Assembly (NCBI GenBank): GCA_031275405.1
Contig: JAISOV010000046.1
Span: 62,001-126,000 of the forward strand
DNA length: 64,000 nt
Reading direction: 5' to 3'
Source: Clostridium sp.
GTDB lineage: Bacteria > Bacillota > Clostridia > Lachnospirales > Lachnospiraceae
This document shows positions 35,373 through 44,101 of the stretch, in pieces (within the stretch, counting starts at the first letter, position 1; the number at the start of each line of letters is the position of its first letter). Made by a program: the position numbers and the translations under genes. Under the pieces are notes generated by a model, which had not been told where the DNA came from, searched no databases, and saw only the letters and a program-made list of their open reading frames with translations.

Positions 35373-35972
35373 TTAAGTCACGATGGACAGGGCATGGGAA
35401 GAAATCACTTTGTCGATCAGCCCGTACTGACAGGCTTCTTCCGCTGTCTTCCAGTTGTCGCGCTCCGTATCCGCGCAGATGGTTTCATAATCCTGGCCCG
35501 TATTCTCCGCCATCAGGCGGTTGATCCTTTCCTTGTTGCGCAGGATGTGCTTTGCCGCGATCTCGATCTCCGTCGCCTGCCCCTGCGTGCCGCCTAACGG
35601 CTGGTGGAGCATGATTTCCGCGTTCGGGAGGGCGAACCGTTTCCCTTTTGCCCCTCCCGCCAGGAGAAACGCACCCATGCTCGCCGCCATGCCGATACAC
35701 ACAGTGGACACGTCGCACTTTACGAAACGCATGGTATCATAGATCGCCATACCCGCCGTGATGCTCCCCCCTGGGCTGTTTAAGTACAGCTGAATATCTT
35801 TTTCCGGATCTTCCGCCTCCAGAAACAGCAGCTGCGCCACCACCAGACTCGCGGTGACGTCGTTGACTTCCTCTCCCAGGAAGATGATCCGGTCTTTCAG
35901 AAGCCTGGAATAAATATCGTAAGACCGTTCTCCTCTGCTGGTCTGCTCAATGACATAAGGTACTAAACTCAT
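35373..35972 (-). CDS. clpP: ClpP protease subunit
   Basis: 199 residues. Catalytic triad S98 (GMAASMGAF), H123 (IMLHQPLGG) and D172. The normal N-terminal axial-loop start ([10 protein letters not shown]) is present. Forms the tetradecameric peptidase with ClpX. The ribosome-binding site AGGAG sits at the edge of structured repeat copy D. Confidence 0.97.
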   Translation of the reverse strand: MSLVPYVIEQTSRGERSYDIYSRLLKDRIIFLGEEVNDVTASLVVAQLLFLEAEDPEKDIQLYLNSPGGSITAGMAIYDTMRFVKCDVSTVCIGMAASMGAFLLAGGAKGKRFALPNAEIMLHQPLGGTQGQATEIEIAAKHILRNKERINRLMAENTGQDYETICADTERDNWKTAEEACQYGLIDKVISSHALSIVT

Positions 35973-35984
35973 TTCCGCTCCTAT

Positions 35985-36034
35985 CTGCCCGCTCTGGTCT
36001 CAAAAGTGTCTTTGGCGGGCGTATCCAATCACAG
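35985..36034. repeat. Structured dispersed repeat, copy D
   Basis: Between tig and clpP. On the minus strand it reads GCCCGCC, AAAGACACTTTTGAGAC, CAGAGCGGGC, followed by AGAT and the clpP ribosome-binding site AGGAG. The outer CTCCC arm is lost, unlike copies A and C. Confidence 0.6.
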
Positions 36035-36104
36035 TGTTGCTGCCTAGAAAGAAAGCCCTCCGAGTCTTCCTTCCTGCCGATGCCGGTGTGAACCGCTGTT
36101 TCCG

Positions 36105-37394
36105 TCAGATTTCCACGGCGTTTTCCAGCACCCATCTGAGTGCCTTATTGACGCGGAGGTCTTTCCGCAGCTGCTCCCTGCCCTCCTGCCCCAGCGCCTC
36201 CAGGATCTCTTCGGTTCCTTTGCCGTCCGCTTCCGCCAGTTTCGCGGCTTCCGCCTGGAACTCTTCCTCCCCGGCTTCCAGGTGTTCCGCCTCCGCAACC
36301 GCTTCCAGTACCAGACGGCGCTGAATGCTCTGCAGTGCCCGGCTCCCGATCTGGCTCTCCAGCGCCTCCTGGGTAAGCCCGGTATACTGCATGTACTTCT
36401 CTATGTCTATGCCGCTGCGGCGCAGCTTCGTAGAGAAATCTTCTAACATCTGTTCCTTCTTGGTTTCCTCCATGGCGGAGGGGATCTCCATCTGCGCCTG
36501 CGCCACGATAGCGTCCAGCACGGCCTCTTCTTTATCCGCCAGGGCCTGCCGCGCTTTCTCTTCGCTGAGTTTCCGCCGGATGTCCGCCCGGTAATCTTCC
36601 AAAGTGTCAAACTCCGACACCTCGCTCGCAAACTCATCATCCAAAGGAGAAAGCAGCTTTTCACGAAGCTCTTTCACCACGCATTCAAAGACCGCCTCTT
36701 TCCCCGCTAACGACGGTTCCTGGTAGTTGTCCGGAAACGTCACGCTCACCGCTTTCTTTTCGCCGATCCGCGCCCCGACCAGCCCTTCCTCAAAGCCCGG
36801 AAGGAAGTCGCCGGAACCGATGGTCAAGGACTGATCCTCGCCCTTGCCGCCGGGGAACGCCGTGCCGTCCAGAAACCCCTCATAATCCAGGAGCACCGTA
36901 TCCCCGTCCCTGACCGGGCGGCCTTCCACGGGAACGGATCTGGCATTGCTCTCCCGCTCCTGCTCGATCTTCGCGTCCACTTCCCCGTCGCTGACCTGCG
37001 TGTCCGCTTTCGCGACCTCCACGCCCTTGTACTTCCCCAAAGCCACCGGCGGTTTCAGCGCCACTTCCGCCGTAAAAATGAACGGCTTCCCGGCTTCCAT
37101 CTGCTCTACGCCGAACTTAGGATAGGACACTACTTCCTCGGCGCATTCCTCTTCGAGCGCCTTCTCATATTCCTTGGCGACCAGTTCATTCGCCGCGTCC
37201 TCATAGAACATTCCCTTGCCGTACACCTTCTCCACCATCTTACGGGGGGCTTTTCCCTTCCGGAAACCGGGAACGCTGATTTTATGCTTGTTCTTCTGAA
37301 ACGCAGTTTCCAACGCCTTGTCGAACGTCTCGGCTGAAACCTCGATGGTCAGCTTAGCCATACTTTTTCCCAGTTTTTCTACCTGCAGACTCAT
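36105..37394 (-). CDS. tig: Trigger factor, ribosome-bound chaperone
   Basis: 429 residues from the ATG at 37394 (MSLQVEK, GGAGG ten bases upstream); an ATG three codons earlier is too close to the GGAGG. Three domains: ribosome-binding (GFRKGKAPRKMVEKVYG), FKBP-like prolyl isomerase (about 150-240; DGDTVLLDYEGF, GFEEGLVG) and the C-terminal chaperone arms. Leads the tig-clpP-clpX-lon-yihA block; a strong promoter lies at 37441-37469. Acts on nascent chains at the ribosome exit. Confidence 0.96.
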   Translation of the reverse strand: MSLQVEKLGKSMAKLTIEVSAETFDKALETAFQKNKHKISVPGFRKGKAPRKMVEKVYGKGMFYEDAANELVAKEYEKALEEECAEEVVSYPKFGVEQMEAGKPFIFTAEVALKPPVALGKYKGVEVAKADTQVSDGEVDAKIEQERESNARSVPVEGRPVRDGDTVLLDYEGFLDGTAFPGGKGEDQSLTIGSGDFLPGFEEGLVGARIGEKKAVSVTFPDNYQEPSLAGKEAVFECVVKELREKLLSPLDDEFASEVSEFDTLEDYRADIRRKLSEEKARQALADKEEAVLDAIVAQAQMEIPSAMEETKKEQMLEDFSTKLRRSGIDIEKYMQYTGLTQEALESQIGSRALQSIQRRLVLEAVAEAEHLEAGEEEFQAEAAKLAEADGKGTEEILEALGQEGREQLRKDLRVNKALRWVLENAVEI

Positions 37395-37440
37395 TGTTTG
37401 CATTTCCTCCTTAAATGGTTTTCACCACAATCATTTTACG

Positions 37441-37469
37441 ATTATATCACAAAGTTCCATAAAATACAA
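37441..37469 (-). promoter_or_regulatory. Promoter of trigger factor
   Basis: Minus strand: TTGTAT, exact 17-bp spacer, perfect TATAAT. The predicted start is about 40 nt upstream of the tig start codon. Confidence 0.8.
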
Positions 37470-37500
37470 ACAATACTTTTTGCCCAGTATTTCCCATACG

Positions 37501-37580
37501 GCTGCCGTCCCGCTGCTTCTGCGGAATGCCGCGGGCGGCTTCCCGCCGGATCCATTCCGCCGCCTTTGCCGGACGGCAGC
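37501..37580. other. Large nested hairpin/cruciform between divergent tig and tyrS
   Basis: Perfect outer arms GCTGCCGTCC / GGACGGCAGC (37501-37510, 37571-37580), perfect middle arms GCGGAATG / CATTCCGC (37521-37528, 37553-37560), and a GC-rich inner pair around gcggctt. It lies just upstream of the tyrS -35 box. Confidence 0.75.
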
Positions 37581-37600
37581 GAAAAATCCCCGGAAAACAA

Positions 37601-37629
37601 TTGACAAGAGGCGACGGATTTGTTAGTGT
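37601..37629 (+). promoter_or_regulatory. Promoter of the B3/4-TyrRS gene
   Basis: Perfect TTGACA (37601-37606), 17-bp spacer, TAGTGT with an upstream TG (extended -10). The leader to the ATG at 37697 is about 60 nt, with a small GCGGT/ACCGC hairpin and a GAGG ribosome-binding site. I see no T-box. Confidence 0.6.
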
Positions 37630-37696
37630 AGAAAAAGTGACATTCCCAGCAAAAGTCGCGGTGGAAGAACCGCCGGAAGAATCGTGAGGTCGGATT

Positions 37697-39646
37697 ATGC
37701 TGTTTCAAGTCAGTGCCGAAATATTCGGGAACATTCCTAATTTATGCGTCGGCGTCGTCATTGCCGAGGGGGTGAAAAAAAAGGGCGCCGCCGAAGGGCC
37801 GGAAGATACGGGCGCTCATGTCGCCGAACTGCTGAAAAGGCAGAGCGCGCTGGCCAGGCAGGAACTGGCACAGGCGGGATCCGTCCGGCAGCTGCCCTGC
37901 CTGGTTCCTTATCAGAAAGCCATGAAGGACTTAGGCATCCACCCTTCCAGGTTCCCCTGTTCCACGGAAGCGCTGCTGACGCGGCTGGACAAGACGGGGA
38001 ACATCCCGGATCTTGGTCCGGCAGTCAACCTCGGGAATTACATTTCCCTGAAATACAAGCTTCCGGTAGGCATCCATGACATCGGCAGGCTGGAGGCGGA
38101 TCTGCAAGTAAGGTTTTCCACCGAAGAAGATACCGTATATCCGCAGAACCATCTTGAAAATGACGCCCTGCCGGCAGGAGAGCCGGTCTACGCCGTAGGA
38201 AGCTCCGTCCGTACGCGCCGCTGGATCTGGAGGCAGATGGAGTCCGGAAGGGTGACGGAGGAAGCTTCCGACCTGCTGTTTCCCATAGACGGCTTCACGG
38301 AACGCAAAGAGGAAGTCCTAAAGGCGTGCGAGGAACTGGCGAACCTGCTGGAGCAGGATTTTGCGTGTTCCACACGGATCGAATTACTGGACAGCGAGCA
38401 TCCCGCCGTGAAGCTCGGACAGCTGGACGAGCAGGAGAAAGAGGTCGAAAATACCCTCAAGATCCTGTTAAAAGGGGTGGCGGAGCATACCGCCGTTTCC
38501 GACATCCGTGCCAGGCTGCTGAAAGCGAGGCGGGAGTCAAGGCCCCTGACCGTGAAACTGGGGCTGGATCCGTCCGCGCCGGATATTCACCTAGGCCACT
38601 CCGTCGTGCTGCGCAAGATCCGGCAGCTCCAGGATCTGGGGCAGCGGGCGGTCATCATCATCGGCGACTACACCGGGAGGATCGGCGACCCCTCCGGAAA
38701 ATCCAAGACCCGCCGGCCGATGACTGAGGAAGAAGTCCTGCGCAACGCCCAGACGTACCAGGATCAGATTTTCAAGATCATCGACCCGGAAAAGACCGAA
38801 GTCCGCTTCAACAGCGAATGGCTCGGGAAGCTGCTTTTCTCGGACGTCATTCTGCTGGCGTCGAAATGCACGGTGGCCCGGATGCTGGAGCGGGATGATT
38901 TCAGCAACCGCTACGCCAACCATCTGCCCCTGTCCGTCCATGAGTTTTTTTATCCGCTCATGCAGGCGTATGATTCGGTGGCGGTGAAAGCGGACATCGA
39001 ACTGGGCGGCACGGATCAGACGTTCAACATCCTGATGGGCAGGAATATTCAGAAAGATTACGGGCAGGAGCCGCAGCTGACCCTGTTCATGCCTTTGCTC
39101 GAAGGCATTGACGGCGTGGAAAAGATGAGCAAGAGCCTGGGGAATTACATCGGGATCGACGAAGAGCCGCATGTCATCTATGATAAGGTCATGCGGATCC
39201 CGGATCCGCTGATCCTGAAATATTACAATCTATGCACCGACGTCCATCCGGACGAGGTGGAAAAAATCGCGGAGCGCCTGGAAAAGGGCGAGAACCCGCG
39301 AGACGTCAAGATGGAACTGGCCTTTGAGATCACGAGGCTTTACTGCGGGGAACCGAACGCGCTGGAAGCCCGGAAACGCTTTATTGACGTCTACCAGAAG
39401 AATCTGGTGCCGGACGACGTGGAAATTTTACATCTGGGGAAAGAAGGTTCCCTGGAAGAGCGGATCCTGTCGGCGCTGATGGCGACCGGGAAATTCAAGT
39501 CCAAAAACGAGATCCGCCGGCTGACGCAGCAGGGCGGCGTGAGGTGGAACGAGGAAAGGGTCACGGATCTGAACAGGATCCTTCTGGAAGGGAACGAAAA
39601 TGTGCTGAAAGCGGGGAAAAAGCAGATGTTCCGGATAGAGGGCTGA
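37697..39646 (+). CDS. tyrS: Fusion of B3/4 domain and tyrosyl-tRNA synthetase
   Basis: 649 residues in one open frame. Residues ~1-230 are a B3/4-type domain, as in the editing module of PheRS beta and free-standing relatives (RQELAQAG, YQKAMKDLGIHPSRFPCSTEALLTR, VNLGNYISLKYKLPVGIHDI). Residues ~240-649 are a complete bacterial TyrRS: HIGH-type HLGH (298-301), GDYTGRIGDPSGK, GGTDQTFN, KMSKS (476-480) and a C-terminal S4-like RNA-binding end. The TyrRS part has the usual ~410-residue length, so the B3/4 part is an added module. Inferred role: tyrosylation plus possible hydrolysis of misacylated tRNA. Divergent from tig. Confidence 0.92.
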   Translation: MLFQVSAEIFGNIPNLCVGVVIAEGVKKKGAAEGPEDTGAHVAELLKRQSALARQELAQAGSVRQLPCLVPYQKAMKDLGIHPSRFPCSTEALLTRLDKTGNIPDLGPAVNLGNYISLKYKLPVGIHDIGRLEADLQVRFSTEEDTVYPQNHLENDALPAGEPVYAVGSSVRTRRWIWRQMESGRVTEEASDLLFPIDGFTERKEEVLKACEELANLLEQDFACSTRIELLDSEHPAVKLGQLDEQEKEVENTLKILLKGVAEHTAVSDIRARLLKARRESRPLTVKLGLDPSAPDIHLGHSVVLRKIRQLQDLGQRAVIIIGDYTGRIGDPSGKSKTRRPMTEEEVLRNAQTYQDQIFKIIDPEKTEVRFNSEWLGKLLFSDVILLASKCTVARMLERDDFSNRYANHLPLSVHEFFYPLMQAYDSVAVKADIELGGTDQTFNILMGRNIQKDYGQEPQLTLFMPLLEGIDGVEKMSKSLGNYIGIDEEPHVIYDKVMRIPDPLILKYYNLCTDVHPDEVEKIAERLEKGENPRDVKMELAFEITRLYCGEPNALEARKRFIDVYQKNLVPDDVEILHLGKEGSLEERILSALMATGKFKSKNEIRRLTQQGGVRWNEERVTDLNRILLEGNENVLKAGKKQMFRIEG

Positions 39647-39652
39647 ACTTCG

Positions 39653-40495
39653 CTACACGTTTCCGAGGTACACATGCCTCAAATACTTCCGGGCGACCTC
39701 CGCAAGCCCAGACAGCGTTTCTTTCGGCGTGGGAGGCCTGTCCGCCATTCTGTAGCGCGGGAAAAAACGGGAAAGGTGAAGCGGTATTTCGGGGGAGATT
39801 CCGGCAAGCCAGCCGGAAAGAGCGGCGATCTCTTCTGCGCCGTCGTTCTCGCCCGGAATGACGAGGGTCGTCACCTCGACGTGAGCTGCCCGCGCCGCCA
39901 TGGCAATGCTCTGTTTCGCCGTCTCCAGATCGCCGCCGTGCAGTCTGTAAAACCGCTCCGTGAACGCTTTGAGATCGATGTTCCAAGCGTCCGTGAACGG
40001 CAGGAGCCGCGCCAGCGGCTCGGCGCTGACCTGCCCGTTGCTGACCAGCGCGACTTTCAGCCCCGCCCTCTTCACCAGAGGCGCCGCGTCCAGAAGATAT
40101 TCCATGCCGATGGTCGGCTCGTTGTAAGTGAACGCGACGCCGATGTTCCCTTTCGTCTGCCGCGCGAGATCCGCCAGCTTCTCCGGCGGGAGATACTCCC
40201 ACTCTGCGCGGCGCTGTGAAATTTCATGATTCTGGCAGAAGCCGCATTTCATATTGCAGCCGTAGCTTCCGACCGAGAGGATCCTGCTTCCCGGACAGAA
40301 ATGGTAAAACGGCTTCTTTTCCACCGGATCCAGGGCAAGACTCGTAAGCCGTCCATAGCTCTCCGCTTTCAGCTCGCCGTCCTCGTTCTTCCTCACCCGA
40401 CAGAAGCCGTAAGAACGATCCGGAATCTCGCAGCGATGCGGACAGAGCCTGCATTGTATCCGCTTGCCGACATTTTCATAAAATTCCGCTTTCAT
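39653..40495 (-). CDS. amrS: AmmeMemoRadiSam system radical SAM enzyme
   Basis: 280 residues. Radical SAM motif C80-x3-C84-x2-C87 (CNMKCGFC) after an N-terminal Cys-rich part (CRLCPHRC). The sequence GRLTSLALDPVEKKPFYHFCPGS is characteristic of the AmrS group (TIGR04337). The start overlaps the stop of the fused A/B protein gene by 4 bp. The product and substrate of this three-part system are not established. It converges on tyrS with a 6-bp gap. Confidence 0.9.
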   Translation of the reverse strand: MKAEFYENVGKRIQCRLCPHRCEIPDRSYGFCRVRKNEDGELKAESYGRLTSLALDPVEKKPFYHFCPGSRILSVGSYGCNMKCGFCQNHEISQRRAEWEYLPPEKLADLARQTKGNIGVAFTYNEPTIGMEYLLDAAPLVKRAGLKVALVSNGQVSAEPLARLLPFTDAWNIDLKAFTERFYRLHGGDLETAKQSIAMAARAAHVEVTTLVIPGENDGAEEIAALSGWLAGISPEIPLHLSRFFPRYRMADRPPTPKETLSGLAEVARKYLRHVYLGNV

Positions 40496-41853
40496 CTATG
40501 GCGCACCACCTCAAAACGTTCCAGGGAGCAGGGTTCGTCCGGTCGGATACCGCCTTTTTTCCGGGCGATTTCCAGCTGCTCGTCCACGGTCTCCACACCG
40601 TCCAGATCCGGCAGAAGCAGTCCGCGCCGACGACCGCTCGTCACGATCACGCCGTATCTGTGCGGATCCAGCAGCGACCGGTCGGGAACCGGCTCCGGCT
40701 CGGACAGGACATCGACGCTGTACGTCAGCTCGTCCAGCTCGTCGGAAGCCACCGGGTCGAAACGCGGATCCTGCGAACAGGCGGAGATTCCGTTGCGGAT
40801 GATTTCCTGCGCGATATTCGGGCAGGTCGGCGCGGTCGTGCCGATACAGCCCCGCAGGCCGCCGTTCTTCTGGATGGAGACAAAGACCCCGGCACGGCTG
40901 CCCGTCATTTCGGCGGGCAGCTCCTCCGGCAGGCGGAGGGCATGGCCGGTTTTCACAAAACGCTCGACCGTTTCCCGCGCAAGCCTTACGAACGCGTCTT
41001 CCTGCCGGCGGCGGCTCCGGATCCTGGCGCTTCTGTCCGCCAGAAGGAGCGGAAGCAGGCTCTGCGCCTCGCCGGTACCCTCGAACTTTGCCGTCAGGTA
41101 GCCGACCCCGAAAGGCGCTTCATAATGCAGGACTTCGGATCTGACATGCAGCCCGTCGAACACTCCCGCCAGAATCATCGCCGAACGCAGGCCGCATTCG
41201 GCGGCGTTTTCGGCGAGAGCCGGATCTATGGAAAAAAGACGCCTCAGATCCGAGGCTTCGATGCATTCGCGGACAAAACGGTCGTGTTCCGCGCCGGAAG
41301 GCGAAAAGCCGTAGCTTCCTCCGAGCCTGTGCGACAGGTCGCCGCTGGCTATGACGGCAATCCTGCGGTTCAGCGAAGCCGCCGCCTGCCGGATGCACCT
41401 TCCGAAACGGTACTGCTCCACAAAGGGCAGGCCGGACAGCGAAACCCGCACGAGCAAGGGCAAGGCAGGGGAAGAAGCCCGCAGGAACCATAGGGGAACC
41501 ATCGTGCCATGGTCAAGGCTTCTGTCACGCTCGCCGAGAAAGCCCGCAGGGATCCCGCTCTGCCGGGCGGTTTCCGCGATCCGCGCCGCAAGCTCGCTGT
41601 CATAGCTTACGTCGAACTTCACCTGCGGCGCGTGAAACTGCGCGAAGCTTCCCTTTGCGCGGTTTCCCGGGGAAATATGGAAATAATCGGCATAGAGAAT
41701 ACTGTGCGGCGAGACGACCACAACGGTTTCGGGGGCATACCCGCTGATTTCTTTCGCCGATTGTTCATAAGCCGCCCGCGTTCCGGGGATTTCAGTTCCG
41801 TCTCCCACGCCTTGCACGATCAGGGGCGGGTGCGGCACAAGATAACCTTTCAT
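40492..41853 (-). CDS. AmmeMemoRadiSam proteins B and A fused (Memo-AMMECR1)
   Basis: 453 residues. Residues 1-265 are the Memo/LigB-like domain (HPPLIVQGVG, VVVSPHS, LDHGTMVPLWFL, IASGDLSHRLGG). Residues ~290-453 are AMMECR1 (GVFVSIQKNGGLRGCIGT, ISACSQDPRFDPV, YSVDVLSEPEPV). The combination with the adjacent radical SAM gene is the complete AmmeMemoRadiSam triad in two genes. Memo-type metal ligands (His residues) are visible. Biochemical role unresolved. Confidence 0.9.
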   Translation of the reverse strand: MKGYLVPHPPLIVQGVGDGTEIPGTRAAYEQSAKEISGYAPETVVVVSPHSILYADYFHISPGNRAKGSFAQFHAPQVKFDVSYDSELAARIAETARQSGIPAGFLGERDRSLDHGTMVPLWFLRASSPALPLLVRVSLSGLPFVEQYRFGRCIRQAAASLNRRIAVIASGDLSHRLGGSYGFSPSGAEHDRFVRECIEASDLRRLFSIDPALAENAAECGLRSAMILAGVFDGLHVRSEVLHYEAPFGVGYLTAKFEGTGEAQSLLPLLLADRSARIRSRRRQEDAFVRLARETVERFVKTGHALRLPEELPAEMTGSRAGVFVSIQKNGGLRGCIGTTAPTCPNIAQEIIRNGISACSQDPRFDPVASDELDELTYSVDVLSEPEPVPDRSLLDPHRYGVIVTSGRRRGLLLPDLDGVETVDEQLEIARKKGGIRPDEPCSLERFEVVRHR

Positions 41854-42069
41854 CCTATTCGCCTGCCATTCCTTTTCTGTTTCCTGTTCCTGACAGGACT
41901 CTTTTCGTTCCTGCCAGCCTGTCGCCGGACGGTCTGTCGCAAGAAAACATAAAAAGAAACCGGTTCTGCCCTCTGGACAGACGACAGCGGGACAGGCGAA
42001 CGCCTTGCGGCGCTCTCACCGCTTCCCCGCGGGCAGGAAAACCCTGCCTATGCGCGGCGCTCGGCCGGT

Positions 42070-42339
42070 TCACCACTTTCCCCACGGGCAGGAATGTTTC
42101 CTCATCGCCGCCCTTAATTCCACATAGCACCCGCAGGCCCGGCACAGGCCTTCCAGGAGCAGCTCACAGCTCCCGCACACGTCCAGGCGGCTCTCATAGA
42201 GCCGTGTCCGTACTGTCTGATCCGCGTCCAGGTTGGCCAGATATTCCCGCAGGGAACGGAAGTACCCTTCCGGATCCGCCATGTCACTGGTCAGGCATTT
42301 CCGGCAGGGCCGCTTCGGTCGCGCTTCCTCTGTCCGCAC
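42070..42339 (-). CDS. DUF6171 family Cys-rich small protein
   Basis: 89 residues with paired cysteines CRKC, CGSC, CRACGC and a final C near HSCPWGKW, suitable for one or two zinc sites. The central helix LREYLANLDADQTVRTRLYESRLDVC is typical of a small phage-head-like or hypothetical DUF6171 family as I recall it. Lies 17 bp downstream of rubrerythrin, possibly in the same transcript. Function is unknown. Confidence 0.7.
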   Translation of the reverse strand: MRTEEARPKRPCRKCLTSDMADPEGYFRSLREYLANLDADQTVRTRLYESRLDVCGSCELLLEGLCRACGCYVELRAAMRKHSCPWGKW

Positions 42340-42356
42340 GGCTTTTCACCCCGCCT

Positions 42357-42896
42357 TTAATAGTTCTGCGCCTGTAGTTCAAAATAAGCCTGCGGATGGC
42401 TGCATACCGGGCATAGTTCCGGCGCTTGGGGGCCTGTATGGAGATGCCCGCAGTTCTTACACTTCCAGACACGGTCGCCGTCTCTGGAAAAGACAAGCCC
42501 CTCCTCGATATTGGCCAGCAGCCTGCGGTACCGCTCTTCATGCTCTTTCTCAATCGCCAGGACGCCCTCAAAAAGCTTCGCGACGTATTCCAGGCCCTCT
42601 TCCCTCGCTTCCGCGGCAAATCTGGCATACATGTCCGTCCATTCGCCATGCTCGCCCAGCGCCGCGTCGGCCAGATTCTCCGTCGTGGGGCCGATTCCGT
42701 CATGCAGCAGCTTGAACCAGATTTTTGCGTGTTCTTTTTCGTTATGGGCCGTTTCCTCCAGGATCTCCGCAATCTGCACGTACCCGTCCTTACGCGCTCT
42801 GGACGCGTAATAGGAATACTTGTTATGCGCCATGGATTCCCCCGCAAAGGCTTCCTGCAGATTCCGCTCCGTCTTGCTTCCATGTAAGTTGCTCAT
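42357..42896 (-). CDS. Rubrerythrin
   Basis: 179 residues from the ATG at 42896 (GGAGGG, good spacing). The four-helix diiron domain has E-x2-H-type ligands (AFAGESMAHNKY, ETAHNEKEHAKIW, EHEERYRRLL). The C-terminal rubredoxin-like Fe(Cys)4 domain has WKCKNCGH and CPVCSHPQAYF. Reduces hydrogen peroxide in anaerobes. It has its own promoter (42948-42976). Confidence 0.95.
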   Translation of the reverse strand: MSNLHGSKTERNLQEAFAGESMAHNKYSYYASRARKDGYVQIAEILEETAHNEKEHAKIWFKLLHDGIGPTTENLADAALGEHGEWTDMYARFAAEAREEGLEYVAKLFEGVLAIEKEHEERYRRLLANIEEGLVFSRDGDRVWKCKNCGHLHTGPQAPELCPVCSHPQAYFELQAQNY

Positions 42897-42947
42897 GATA
42901 CCCTCCATTCTGAATTCCGTGTGGCTGAACTCTCATTGCTTACGCGT

Positions 42948-42976
42948 AGGATAACACAGTTCCATGGGGTTTGCAA
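42948..42976 (-). promoter_or_regulatory. Promoter of rubrerythrin
   Basis: Minus strand: TTGCAA, exact 17-bp spacer, TATCCT. Predicted start about 45 nt upstream of the ATG. Confidence 0.6.
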
Positions 42977-43671
42977 GGCCGGATTGCTGAAAAGCAGGCA
43001 AAAAACAGATCCAAAAGCATTCGGCAAGGCCCGGGGAAGGTCTGAGCCGCTTCCCGGGGCCCTGCCTGCGTCCGGAACAGAGTCCGCGAGGTTCCTTGGC
43101 TGACGGCATGAGGCCGCCTCTGTTTCTCCCTGCCGCCTGTCTCCGGCTTGCCGTTTCTTCCTGCTGTTGATCTTGTTTCCCCGCTTCCGGGGACAGCCCC
43201 GGCAGCACTGCCCGCCGTCAGGGAAGCGTGGGAAGCACGCGGATACCAGAACTGAATATCCGTTATCACCCTGTCGCTTCCCTGTCATCAGGGGAACGGG
43301 AAACTCGGCGGTGAAGGCGGAAAGCAGCCCGACCCAAGGCAGGCCGCCCCGCCGTCAGGGTCAGCGGCATGGGCAGCGCATGGATGTCCTTCGGCTCCTC
43401 AATGACCCCTCCCTCCCTGTCGTAGACGGCCTTCCGCAGCGACAGGTTCACGTACCGCGGCACCTCCCTGCCCTGCCGCTGCGGAAGTTTGTCTTTCCGT
43501 ACGGGTTTTTCCTCCACTCCCGGCAAGGATTCCGGAGCCGGATGCATCTGGCCCCGGAATCCTCCGTAAGTAAAAACTATGTGCCATCCACAGAACTGGG
43601 CGTTTTTTTACGAAACAGCGCCCAGGCAAGCTTACCGTCTTCACTTTTGGCGGATATCGTCCAAAATGGAT
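42977..43671. other. Intergenic stretch without a supported gene
   Basis: A 93-codon minus-strand frame (43266-43547) has a somewhat protein-like middle (VPRYVNLSLRKAVYDREGG) but no good ribosome-binding site, and could be a decayed gene. A hairpin near 43028-43059 (GCCCGGGGAAG / CTTCCCGGGGC, one mismatch) is also present. Nothing else is recognisable. Confidence 0.4.
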
Positions 43672-44028
43672 TCACATCCCATGTTTCCCTATCAGCCACA
43701 TCTGAAAATCTTCCGGCGTTGGACTATTTGCGGGAACCCAGTACTCTCGGCCACCATCGTTACGGCACAGCAGATTCATGTCGATCAGATACCGCCTTAG
43801 CATGGCGCAATCCAAAAACGTGTGCCAGTCATTTAAAATACCGTTGATTTCTTTCTCGCTATAGACTTTGCCCGGCTCAAACTTAGAAGCTAAATAAAAC
43901 AGAGCTGTCAGCTGTAGCTTACGTTTTTTCGGAAAGCCAATGAGCTGATTTTCATGGTTGAGAAACTGTTTTATGCCCATCGTATCTATTTGATTGATCT
44001 GATTGACTTGATCCGCCGGATCCATCAT
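43672..44028 (-). CDS. DUF2087 domain protein
   Basis: 118 residues from the ATG at 44028 (GGGGAG five bases upstream); an upstream extension to 44082 lacks support. The DUF2087 core is clear: LIGFPKKRKLQLTALFYLASKFEPGKVYSEKEINGIL, then FLDCAMLRRYLIDMNLLCRNDGGREYW. This is a winged-helix-like region often attached to DNA-binding proteins. It could be a small transcription factor. It follows hprK by about 70 bp in the same direction. Confidence 0.85.
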   Translation of the reverse strand: MMDPADQVNQINQIDTMGIKQFLNHENQLIGFPKKRKLQLTALFYLASKFEPGKVYSEKEINGILNDWHTFLDCAMLRRYLIDMNLLCRNDGGREYWVPANSPTPEDFQMWLIGKHGM

Positions 44029-44101
44029 CCTATCTCCCCTCTTTTCTCTTCCCTGCCCTTGGCTGTCCGCTTCACAAACCATTTCCTCTCCGAAGCATAC
44101 G

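Noticed and set aside
37630-37696. Possible T-box in the tyrS leader
   Set aside because: The leader is too short and lacks the conserved antiterminator sequence; only a small hairpin is present.
42977-43671. Candidate gene 43266-43547
   Set aside because: No ribosome-binding site, no recognisable family; kept only as a note on the intergenic stretch.
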